From the NCBI GenBank assembly GCA_963819475.1, contig CAWFWE010000004.1, positions 1 through 64,000 on the forward strand: DNA of 64,000 nucleotides, read 5' to 3'. Of this stretch, positions 51,291 to 60,214 are shown in pieces. Numbering within the stretch: position 1 is the first letter of the stretch; each line of letters opens with the position of its first letter. The notes beneath the pieces are model-generated. The model worked only from the letters and a program-made list of their open reading frames with translations. It was not told where the DNA came from and did not search any database. Source of the DNA: DASUAS01 sp963819475 (lineage in GTDB: Bacteria; Actinomycetota; Acidimicrobiia; IMCC26256; DASPTH01). A program made the translations under genes and the position numbers.

Positions 51291-52454
51291 TCAGAGCTTG
51301 TAGAAGGTGCGGGCGGTGGCGCCGAGGACGAGCCGCTGCGAGTCCTCCGGCAACGGCTTCACCGCCTCGAGCAGCTCGGCCACCACGCCGGGGATCTTGG
51401 CGTCGGGGTGCGGGTAGTCCGAGGCCCAGAGGACGTGCTCGGCACCGAGGTGCTCGGCGGTGAACGCCAGCGCCACCTCGTCGGGGTCGAAGCTCACCAT
51501 GCACTGGCGCGCGAACAGCTCGCTCGGGGGCGTGACCTGGTCCGTGCTGCCGAAGATCTCGAACTGGTGGTCGAAGCGCTGGAGCATGGGCACGATCCAG
51601 CCACCGGTTCCCTCGAGGAAGGCGACGCGCAGCGCCGGGTGACGTTCGCAGATCCCGCCGAGGGTGAAGTAGGCGACCGCCATCTGGAGGTCGAACGCGT
51701 TGGTGATGCCCTGCCGCAACGCGAGCCCCTCGGTCGGGTTGGTCACGCCGTCGGCGAGCCCGAGCAGCTGGCACGAGTTCGGCATGTCGCCGTGCGGCGA
51801 CGGGTGCACACCGATCGGGCAGTCGAGCTCGGCGGCCGCGGCCCAGAACGGGTCGTACGCGGCGTGGTTGAGCTTCTGCCCGTCGATGTACGCGGCGGGC
51901 CGGATCATCACCGCCTTGGCGCCCAGTTGCTCCACCGCCCGCCGCATCTCGACGATCGCCGCCTGCGGGTCCTGCAACGGGACGAGCGCCACCGGGTAGA
52001 GGCGGCTGGGCGCGACCGCGCAGTAGTCGTGCAACCAGTTGTTGTAGGCGCGGCACGCGGCGCCGAAGATGTCGGCCTCCTCCACCCACGTGAGCATCGC
52101 GGTGGGATAGAGGACGGCGACGTCGATGCCCTCTTCGTCCATGTCCACGAGCCGGGCAACGGGATCGTGACCGCCGGGCCGGGCCATCTTGTACTTCGAG
52201 TCCTCGTCCCAGTCGGAGCGTTCGCCGGCCGCGTTCATCTCCCAGTCGTCGTCACCACCACCACCGCCGTCGAGGAACTCGGGCGGCATCTCGGGGTACG
52301 CCCGCTGGATGCCGGTCCACTGCACCCAGCCGCCGCCGGGATGGTCGAGGAGGTCGCGGAACTCGGGTTCCGCGTACTCCTTCCACACCGCCGCCGGCTC
52401 GATCACGTGGCCGTCGGAGTCGATGACCTCGGGTCGCGTGCGCTGTTCGGCCAT
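51291..52454 (-). CDS. Amidohydrolase-2 family metal-dependent hydrolase
   Basis: A 387-residue TIM-barrel hydrolase: VIDSDGHVIEP (metal His), then a long insert (residues ~40-90), PIGVHPSPHGDMPN (His ligands), FLEGTGGWIVPMLQRFDHQFE and LWASDYPHPDAKIPG with the catalytic Asp. The family includes decarboxylases and hydrolases of aromatic acids (ACMSD-like). Substrate unknown. GAGGGGG precedes ATG 52454. Confidence 0.88.
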   Translation of the reverse strand: MAEQRTRPEVIDSDGHVIEPAAVWKEYAEPEFRDLLDHPGGGWVQWTGIQRAYPEMPPEFLDGGGGGDDDWEMNAAGERSDWDEDSKYKMARPGGHDPVARLVDMDEEGIDVAVLYPTAMLTWVEEADIFGAACRAYNNWLHDYCAVAPSRLYPVALVPLQDPQAAIVEMRRAVEQLGAKAVMIRPAAYIDGQKLNHAAYDPFWAAAAELDCPIGVHPSPHGDMPNSCQLLGLADGVTNPTEGLALRQGITNAFDLQMAVAYFTLGGICERHPALRVAFLEGTGGWIVPMLQRFDHQFEIFGSTDQVTPPSELFARQCMVSFDPDEVALAFTAEHLGAEHVLWASDYPHPDAKIPGVVAELLEAVKPLPEDSQRLVLGATARTFYKL

Positions 52455-52587
52455 ACGTCGCCCCCTCACCTGGTGGTGTTCGACGCCACCCTTGTACCAC
52501 GGGTGCGTCCGCGTGGCACGGTGGCACCGGGGTGCCACCGCCGACCGACGGCGTTTCGGACCGCCTGCACAGGGGGAGGGGACGCGG

Positions 52588-53997
<1,410 letters not shown>

Positions 53998-54004
53998 CCC
54001 GCGC

Positions 54005-55339
54005 TCAGGTCGCCGCGACCGCGAACACCTTCCACACGCCGGGCACCCCGCGCAGCTCCTGCTCGCCGCGCCCGTCGAAGGTGAGGCCGGACCCGACCAC
54101 GAGGTCCTTCACCGTGCCCGACACCACGATCTCACCGGGCGCGGCGAGCGCGCCGATGCGGGAGGCGATGTGGACCGCCAGCCCGCCCAGGTGGTCGCCA
54201 CGGATCTCACACTCGCCGGTGTGGAGCCCGATGCGCAGCTCGATGCCGAGGCGCGCCGTCGAGTCGCGGATCGCCTCGGCGCAGCGGATGGCACGCGCGG
54301 GCCCGTCGAACGACGCCAAGAACCCGTCCCCGGTCGTCGTGATCTCGTGGCCGCGGAAGCGGAACAACTGACCCCGCACCGCGCGGTCGTGCTCGTCGAG
54401 CAACGCGCCCCAGCGGTGGTCGCCGAGCGCGGCGGCGCGTTCGGTCGAGCCGACGATGTCGCTCACCAGCACGGTGGTCAGGACGCGCTCGACCGCGACC
54501 TCCCGCCGTTCCCCGGTCGCCAGCTCCATCGTCTCCTCCAGGACCGCGTCGAGGTTCGGCGTCATCGAGAGGCTGCCGCCGGGCAGCTCGACGAGGGTCG
54601 CGCCGGCGATGTGGTCGGCGACGTAGCGGCCGTGCGCGAGCGGGACCATGGGGTTGTCACGCACGTGCAGCACACGGGTGGGCGCCTGGACCAGCGGGAG
54701 GGCGTCGCGCACGTCGAGGTGGCCCAGGATGTAGGCGAACTGCGCGCCGGCGGCGCGGGGGGTCGCAGCGAAGCGCGTCCAGCGCGCGACCTCCTCCAGG
54801 AAGGCCGGGTCGTCGATCCCCGGGTTGGCGGTGCGGGCGAAGTCGACGGTTCCCCAGGTGTCGCGCAGCGCCTGCACCACGACCGCGACGTCGTCGGCGG
54901 GCATGCCGATGGGGTAGTCGTCGTCGTGCAGGTAGCGCGCGGTGGTGTTCACGAGCACGAGGGCGCGGACCCGCTCGGGGTGCAGCGCGGCGAAGAGGAG
55001 CGCCACCGGTCCGGCGTCGACCGCGGCGATGATCACCGCCTCGCGCGCCTCGGCGGCATCGAGGACCGCGAGCACGTCCTCGGTCCACTCCTCCGACGTC
55101 GGGATCGCGTTGTTGGCCACTCCGTCGGACGCGCCGGTGCCCCGCCGGTCGAACAGGATCACGCGGCCGATGGTGGTGAGGCCCTGCAGGAAGTCCTGGA
55201 AGCCCGGCATCATGCGCAGGACCTCGATGTGGCTGCCGAGGCCGTAGAAGTAGAGGAGGTCGATGGGGCCGTCGCCCACGATCTGATAGGCGACGTCGGC
55301 GTCGCCGACGGTGACGTACCGGGTGCTGATCACCTCCAT
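54005..55339 (-). CDS. Class III adenylate/guanylate cyclase fused to a hydrolase-like domain
   Basis: A 444-residue protein. Residues 1-270 are an alpha/beta-hydrolase fold (ILFDRRGTGASDG) whose nucleophile elbow reads AAVDAGPV instead of GxSxG, so the Ser is lost and it probably acts as a sensor. Residues 285-444 are a cyclase domain: metal Asp294 (VSDIVGSTERA) and Asp338 (TTGDGFLASF) and transition-state Arg394 (HIASRI) are present, but the partner Asn is His390 and the adenine-reading Lys is Thr. Activity may be low or use another nucleotide. This fusion type is known in actinobacteria. Confidence 0.88.
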   Translation of the reverse strand: MEVISTRYVTVGDADVAYQIVGDGPIDLLYFYGLGSHIEVLRMMPGFQDFLQGLTTIGRVILFDRRGTGASDGVANNAIPTSEEWTEDVLAVLDAAEAREAVIIAAVDAGPVALLFAALHPERVRALVLVNTTARYLHDDDYPIGMPADDVAVVVQALRDTWGTVDFARTANPGIDDPAFLEEVARWTRFAATPRAAGAQFAYILGHLDVRDALPLVQAPTRVLHVRDNPMVPLAHGRYVADHIAGATLVELPGGSLSMTPNLDAVLEETMELATGERREVAVERVLTTVLVSDIVGSTERAAALGDHRWGALLDEHDRAVRGQLFRFRGHEITTTGDGFLASFDGPARAIRCAEAIRDSTARLGIELRIGLHTGECEIRGDHLGGLAVHIASRIGALAAPGEIVVSGTVKDLVVGSGLTFDGRGEQELRGVPGVWKVFAVAAT

Positions 55340-55394
55340 GCGCCCATGATCATGGCGCGGACACGCAACCCTTGTGGCGCTGCGCCGCCGGTCT

Positions 55395-55400
55395 TAGGGT
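55395..55400 (+). promoter_or_regulatory. -10 of leaderless cupin gene
   Basis: TAGGGT, 6 nt before GTG 55407. Confidence 0.45.
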
Positions 55401-55406
55401 GGACGC

Positions 55407-55955
55407 GTGTTCGACGTCGACGCGTTCCTCGCCGAACTGGTGGAGAGCCGGACTGATCCCGACCCTCGGGGTGCCGCGCACGACGTGCTGGCGCGAGTGC
55501 TGGCGTCGCCGGCTGGCGTCGCCGATGTGCTCGCCCCTGCGGCCGGCGGCTTGGAGCTCCTGCACCACGCGCCCGACCTCACCATCGTCAACATCGCGTG
55601 GGCGCCGCACATGCGGTTGATGCCGCACGACCACCGCATGTGGGCGGTGATCGGCATCTACTGCGGCCGCGAGGACAACCAGTTCTTCCGGCGCACGGCC
55701 GACGGCCTCGACCCCACGAACGGCAAGCAGCTCGAAACCGGCGACGTGTGCGCACTCGGCACGCAGGTGATCCACGCGGTCACCGACCCGACCAGTCGGC
55801 TCGCCGGCGCGGTCCACGTCTACGGCGGCGACTTCGTGAACCGACCGCGCAGCCAGTGGGGTCCCGACGACCTGGTGGAGCGGCCGTTCAGCATGGAGAG
55901 GTTGCGGCAGCAGTTCGTCGAGGGCAACGAGGCCGCCGGCCTCGGCGCCGCCTGA
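55407..55955 (+). CDS. Cupin-fold protein, cysteine-dioxygenase-like
   Basis: A 182-residue protein with a double-stranded beta-helix core: IAWAPHMRLMPHDHRMWAVIGIYCGREDNQFFRR (His ligands in PHDH) and VIHAVTDPTSRLAGAVHVYGGDF (third His). The HxH...H set fits a mononuclear iron thiol dioxygenase or a metal-binding cupin. Substrate not known. Its stop is 3 nt from the convergent flavoprotein stop. Confidence 0.75.
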   Translation: MFDVDAFLAELVESRTDPDPRGAAHDVLARVLASPAGVADVLAPAAGGLELLHHAPDLTIVNIAWAPHMRLMPHDHRMWAVIGIYCGREDNQFFRRTADGLDPTNGKQLETGDVCALGTQVIHAVTDPTSRLAGAVHVYGGDFVNRPRSQWGPDDLVERPFSMERLRQQFVEGNEAAGLGAA

Positions 55956-55958
55956 ACG

Positions 55959-57101
55959 TCAGGTCGTCGACCACTCCCGCGCGAACCAGCGGCGGATGCG
56001 GCTCGACCCGAACTCGGACTTGTCGGCCGCGATGTCGAGCGACGGTCCGTCGAGGGTGCCGACCGGCGCCGCGCCGGCGAGGAACGTGACCTCGACCCGG
56101 CCGACCTCGCCGTCGCCGAACTCGAGGTAGCAGACCCCGCGCCCGTCGTAGGTCGACGTCGCGTCGGCGTCGTGGTGGCGGGCGATGATGGCGTCGGCGA
56201 CGATGCTCGCCTGCCCCTCGGCGAACACGCCCGCCTTCGGGGTGCCGACGCTGGTGACGTCGCCCACCGCGTAGACGTCGGGGACCGAGGTGGCGAGCGT
56301 GTGCGGGTCGACCGGGATCCAGCCGTCGACGCACAGGCCCGACGCCTCGACCACTTCGGGCACATGGTGCTTGGGCACGCCCAGGAAGAGGTCGTAGGGC
56401 AGCTCGCCGCCGTCGGCGAGCAGGGCGACACGGCGCTCCGGGTCGAGGCGCTGCACGAGCGTGCCCGGCATCCAGGTGATCCCGCGCTCGGCGAACGCGG
56501 CCAGGAGGGCCTCCGACGCTTGGGGCGACGGCGGGATGGGCGCCGGGAACGGCATCGCCAGCGTCACCTCGGACTGCTCGCGCACGCCCAGGTTCACCAG
56601 GTGGTCGTGCATGAGGAGGGCGGTCTCGCTCGGCGCCGGTGGGCACTTGAACGGTGCGGACGTCACCGCGACCACGACCCTGCCACCGGGGAACTCGGCC
56701 AGCGGGTCACGCAGCGCGAACGCTCCTTCCAGCGTGTAGAACTCGTTGCCCCCCTCCACCAGCCCGGGCGTCGCCGCGGGGTCGAGGTCGGCGCCGAGCG
56801 CGATCACCAGGATGTCGGCCTCGAACGTGCCCGCGGCGGTGTCGACCTTCTTTCCGGCTGCGTCGATCGACTGCACCTCGGCCTGCACGAAGCGCACGCC
56901 CGGCTTCACGATGTCGGCGTAGGCGTGGAAGACGGCGTCGGCAGTGGTGCGGCCGAACATCACGTCGAGCTTCGAGAAGCCGAACACGAACCCGTCGGCC
57001 CGATCGATCAGGACGACGTCGACGTCGTCACCCAGCGCGTCCGACAACCGCGTCGTCAGCTCCAGTCCCCCGAACCCCGCGCCCAGCACCACGACCCGCA
57101 T
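55959..57101 (-). CDS. Sulfide:quinone reductase-like flavoprotein
   Basis: A 380-residue FAD enzyme: VVVLGAGFGGLELTTRLSD (3-21), a Rossmann repeat at GGRVVVAVTSAPFKCPPAPSE with a redox-type Cys, and VPDVYAVGDVTSVGTPKAGVFAEGQ for FAD. The FKCPPAPxE segment is typical of SQR/flavocytochrome c sulfide dehydrogenase relatives. Two further Cys at the usual SQR places are not evident, so quinone reduction with another donor is possible. GGAGG precedes ATG 57101. Confidence 0.82.
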   Translation of the reverse strand: MRVVVLGAGFGGLELTTRLSDALGDDVDVVLIDRADGFVFGFSKLDVMFGRTTADAVFHAYADIVKPGVRFVQAEVQSIDAAGKKVDTAAGTFEADILVIALGADLDPAATPGLVEGGNEFYTLEGAFALRDPLAEFPGGRVVVAVTSAPFKCPPAPSETALLMHDHLVNLGVREQSEVTLAMPFPAPIPPSPQASEALLAAFAERGITWMPGTLVQRLDPERRVALLADGGELPYDLFLGVPKHHVPEVVEASGLCVDGWIPVDPHTLATSVPDVYAVGDVTSVGTPKAGVFAEGQASIVADAIIARHHDADATSTYDGRGVCYLEFGDGEVGRVEVTFLAGAAPVGTLDGPSLDIAADKSEFGSSRIRRWFAREWSTT

Positions 57102-57164
57102 CGTCCGCCTCCGTCGCCGCCGTCCTGCTCCCGGACCGCCGACGCTACCGGGTGGGCGCCGTGG

Positions 57165-58394
57165 TCAGGCGCGGAGCTCGGCGTCGAGCGACTCGAGGCT
57201 CTCGTGCACCTCGTCGACGAGGTCGCGGACCTGATCGGCCGCCTGGTCGATGCTCTTGCGGGCCTGCGTGTGGAAGCGCTTGATCGAGGTCTGCCGCTCC
57301 AACGCACGCGAGGCGTCGTCGAGCAGGCAGCGCACCCGCTCGAGGTCGATCTCGGCCTCCTCGCTCACGGCCAGGCCCTTGCGCACGGTCCAGCGCGCCC
57401 ACATGTACGCGAGGCGCAACGCGGAGTCGTCCTCGTCGTCGGGGTCGAACACCACGATCGCCTTGTCGTCGAAGTGCTGGAACGGCACCGCGGTCGGCGC
57501 CTGCTCCTGCGAGCGGAACACGGCGATGGCGGCGAGCGCGTCGCGGTTGCACAGCGCCTCGTCGAGCTCGGCCATGGTCTTGCGCATGTTGAGGGCGCGG
57601 TTCTTCATCTCGAGCGTGAAGCGGGCCTCGATGCCGTGGGTGTCGTCGCGGTTGAGGGTGACGACCTCGTCGCCCACCTGTGATGCCTTCGACCCCGACT
57701 GCTTGCCGGTGACCTCGGCGAGATCGCCGTAGTTGGCGGCCAGCGTGCCCAGGCACTCGTCGACCAGGTCCTCGTAGTCGAAGCCCTTGCCGGTGGTCTG
57801 CTCGTAGACCTCCTCGGTGGCGTCGAGGATGCCGAGGTGCTCGGTGACCCGCCGCAGCTCCTCGGCCATGTCGCCGACCTCGCGCTGCACGGTGTCGACC
57901 AGCTCGGTCTTGAGCCGGCCGATCGGGCTGTCGGCGATCTCCGGGGTGATGAGGCCCTTCATCGTGCCGAGCACGAGCTCTTCGATGGTGGCGAGCACGC
58001 TCGACTTCGAGTCGACGTCGAACGTGTCGCCGAGCAGCGACTCGAGCTCGGCGTGGAAGGACGTGAGGGTGCCGGTGAGGGCGCCGCCGTCCTCGTCGAG
58101 CAGGCCGGTGGCGGTGCGGGCGATCTCGTCGACCGCCGCGCTCACCCGGGCCTCGAACCGGGTCTCGAGCTCGGAGAACGACCGCTCGACCACGGCGACG
58201 TCGACGGTGACGTTGGCCGCCCGCAACGCCCGCGCCCCCACCGTCAGGCACCGGCCGACCGCGGCGACCGGATCGTCGGCCTCGCTGACGATCCGCACGA
58301 CCTCCTCGTCGGCCTCCTCCAGCTCGCGCAGGTAGACGACCCCGTCGGCCACGAGGACCCGCCCCGTCGTGAACATCGCTGGTTGTGCACTCAT
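57165..58394 (-). CDS. Coiled-coil protein of unknown function
   Basis: A 409-residue soluble, acidic and mostly helical protein. It starts TTGRVLVADGVVYLRELEEADEEVVRIV, has long helices (FSELETRFEARVSAAVDEIARTATGLL) and ends with a coiled coil (KSIDQAADQVRDLVDEVHESLESLDAE). No enzymatic motif was recognised. AGGAG upstream supports ATG 58394. It may be a cytoplasmic scaffold or a sensor; nothing in the context decides. Confidence 0.65.
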   Translation of the reverse strand: MSAQPAMFTTGRVLVADGVVYLRELEEADEEVVRIVSEADDPVAAVGRCLTVGARALRAANVTVDVAVVERSFSELETRFEARVSAAVDEIARTATGLLDEDGGALTGTLTSFHAELESLLGDTFDVDSKSSVLATIEELVLGTMKGLITPEIADSPIGRLKTELVDTVQREVGDMAEELRRVTEHLGILDATEEVYEQTTGKGFDYEDLVDECLGTLAANYGDLAEVTGKQSGSKASQVGDEVVTLNRDDTHGIEARFTLEMKNRALNMRKTMAELDEALCNRDALAAIAVFRSQEQAPTAVPFQHFDDKAIVVFDPDDEDDSALRLAYMWARWTVRKGLAVSEEAEIDLERVRCLLDDASRALERQTSIKRFHTQARKSIDQAADQVRDLVDEVHESLESLDAELRA

Positions 58395-58502
58395 TCGCCG
58401 CCACTCCTGGGTTCGGCCCGCTGACAGGAGTGTGCACGGGGGGTGTGACACTGAAGGGGATCCCCTGTGCCACAAGGCCTCCCGGCGCACCGGGGTCGGC
58501 CC

Positions 58503-58508
58503 TACGAT
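58503..58508 (+). promoter_or_regulatory. -10 of leaderless VOC gene
   Basis: TACGAT, 6 nt before ATG 58515. Confidence 0.5.
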
Positions 58509-58514
58509 CACCGG

Positions 58515-58886
58515 ATGCTCGACCACCTCTCCATCCAGTGCGCCGACCTCGGCGCCGCCTCCGGCTTCTACGACACGGTGCTGGCGCCCCTCGGCGGCGG
58601 CCGGATCATGGACTTCGGCACGGTGATCGGCTACGGCGTCGGTCAGAAGCCCTCGTTCTGGGTCGGCCCGCTCGCCGACGGCGGGCCGAACCGTGAGGTC
58701 CACATCGCCTTCGTCGCCCCCGACCGCGCCGCCGTGCGCGCCTTCTTCGACGCCGCGGTCGGCGCCGGCGCCGAATCCCTGCACGAGCCCCGCGTGTGGC
58801 CCGAGTACCACCCGGACTACTTCGGCGCGTTCGTGCGCGATCCCGATGGCAACAACGTGGAAGCCGTCTGTCACGCGCCGGAGTGA
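58515..58886 (+). CDS. VOC (glyoxalase/bleomycin resistance) family protein
   Basis: A 123-residue vicinal-oxygen-chelate protein: MLDHLSIQCADLGAASGFYDTVLAPLGG, FWVGPLADGG, VHIAFVAPDRAAVRAFFDAAVGAGA, and YHPDYFGAFVRDPDGNNVEAVCH. Metal ligands His4, His (VHIAF) and Glu near the end are in place. Substrate unknown. Its stop overlaps the next GTG (GTGA). Confidence 0.9.
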   Translation: MLDHLSIQCADLGAASGFYDTVLAPLGGGRIMDFGTVIGYGVGQKPSFWVGPLADGGPNREVHIAFVAPDRAAVRAFFDAAVGAGAESLHEPRVWPEYHPDYFGAFVRDPDGNNVEAVCHAPE

Positions 58887-60214
58887 CCGGCGACGACAAG
58901 CTGGTGCGGCGCGCCCGGGCCGTGCTCGACCGCAACCGGCGGGGCGCGTACACCTGCCCGTCGGTGAAGCTCTACCCGCACCAGTGGTTGTGGGACTCGT
59001 GCTTCACCGCCATCGGGATCGCCCGTTTCGATCCCGCCCGCGCCGCCGACGAGCTGCGCGCCCTGTTCCGCGGCCAATGGCACAACGGGATGCTGCCGCA
59101 CATGATCTTCGCCGAGGGATCGAAGGACGTCGGCAGCCGCCGCGTCTGGCAATCGAGCCGCCACCCGGACGCGCCGCGCGACGTCGCCACTACCTGCATC
59201 ACGCAGCCGCCGGTCGCCGCGCTCGCGGCCGCGCGCGTCGCCGACGCGCTCCCGGTCGCGGCGCGACGCGCGTTCGTCGACGAGATGGTGCCGAAGCTCG
59301 TCGCCTACCACGCATGGCTGCTCCGGGAACGGCGGCTCGACGGCTCCCCGCTCGTCACCCTCATCCACCCGTGGGAGTGCGGCCTCGACTCCACCCCGCC
59401 GTGGATGCAGGCGATGCGGGCGTGGCGGATGCCGTGGTACCTACGCGCCGCCGAGCGCCTGCACCTGGCGCGCCTGCTGCGCTCGCTCCGCTACGACACC
59501 CGCTACCTGCCCGCGACCGAGCGCGCGTCCGACGACGACGGCCTGCGCATGCTCGCGCTCGCGGTCCACGCCCGGCGCTACGACTTCGACCTCGGGCGCA
59601 TGCCGCGCACCGGATCGGTGCTTGTCGAGGACGTCGGCTTCAACGCGTTCTTCGCCGCCGCGAACCGCGCGCTCCGATCATTGGGCGCGGACCTCGACGA
59701 GCTCGAGCCGGACATCGACGCGCACGCGGCCGCGATCGAGCAGCTGTGGCACGCGCCGACCGGCCAGTACTGCTCGCGTGATGCGGTCACCCGCGAGCCC
59801 CTGCTGCAACCCACGATCGCGACCTTCCTCCCCCTCCTCACCGACACGCGACACGCCGACGAGCTCGTCCGCCTCCTGCAGGATCCCGAGCAGTACTGGC
59901 CCGCGCATCCCGTCCCGAGCGTCCCGGTGGGTGCGGTCGACTTCCAGGAGCACCGCTACTGGAAGGGCCCCACCTGGGTGAACACGAACTGGGCGATCAT
60001 CGAGGGCTTGCGCTACCAGGGCCGCGCCGAGCCGGCCGACGAGCTGCGCCGGCGCACCCTCGCGCTCGTCGACGAGCAGGGCTTCGCCGAGTACTTCTCA
60101 CCCCTCACCGGCGCCGGCCACGGCGCGCCGGAGTTCTCCTGGACCGCCGCCCTCACCGTCGACCTCGCGGTTCAGGCGCCCGACGACACCGCGTCGATCT
60201 CCCGCCGCGCGTAG
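58883..60214 (+). CDS. GH63-like glycoside hydrolase (mannosyl-/glucosylglycerate hydrolase type)
   Basis: A 443-residue (alpha/alpha)6-barrel hydrolase: YPHQWLWDSCFTAIGIARFDPARAADELRALFRGQWHNGMLPHMIF with the general-acid type Asp, HPWECGLDSTPPW, and YWKGPTWVNTNWAIIEGLRYQGR near the end. This matches glucosylglycerate/mannosylglycerate hydrolases of family GH63, which release compatible solutes. With OtsA it suggests a solute-based stress response. GTG 58883 overlaps the VOC stop. The 3' end overlaps the SARP gene by 43 nt. Confidence 0.82.
   Translation: MTGDDKLVRRARAVLDRNRRGAYTCPSVKLYPHQWLWDSCFTAIGIARFDPARAADELRALFRGQWHNGMLPHMIFAEGSKDVGSRRVWQSSRHPDAPRDVATTCITQPPVAALAAARVADALPVAARRAFVDEMVPKLVAYHAWLLRERRLDGSPLVTLIHPWECGLDSTPPWMQAMRAWRMPWYLRAAERLHLARLLRSLRYDTRYLPATERASDDDGLRMLALAVHARRYDFDLGRMPRTGSVLVEDVGFNAFFAAANRALRSLGADLDELEPDIDAHAAAIEQLWHAPTGQYCSRDAVTREPLLQPTIATFLPLLTDTRHADELVRLLQDPEQYWPAHPVPSVPVGAVDFQEHRYWKGPTWVNTNWAIIEGLRYQGRAEPADELRRRTLALVDEQGFAEYFSPLTGAGHGAPEFSWTAALTVDLAVQAPDDTASISRRA

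Noticed and set aside
58455..58466. Perfect palindrome AGGGGATCCCCT before the VOC gene
   Set aside because: Short, single, and about 40 bp upstream of the -10; no supporting second site.
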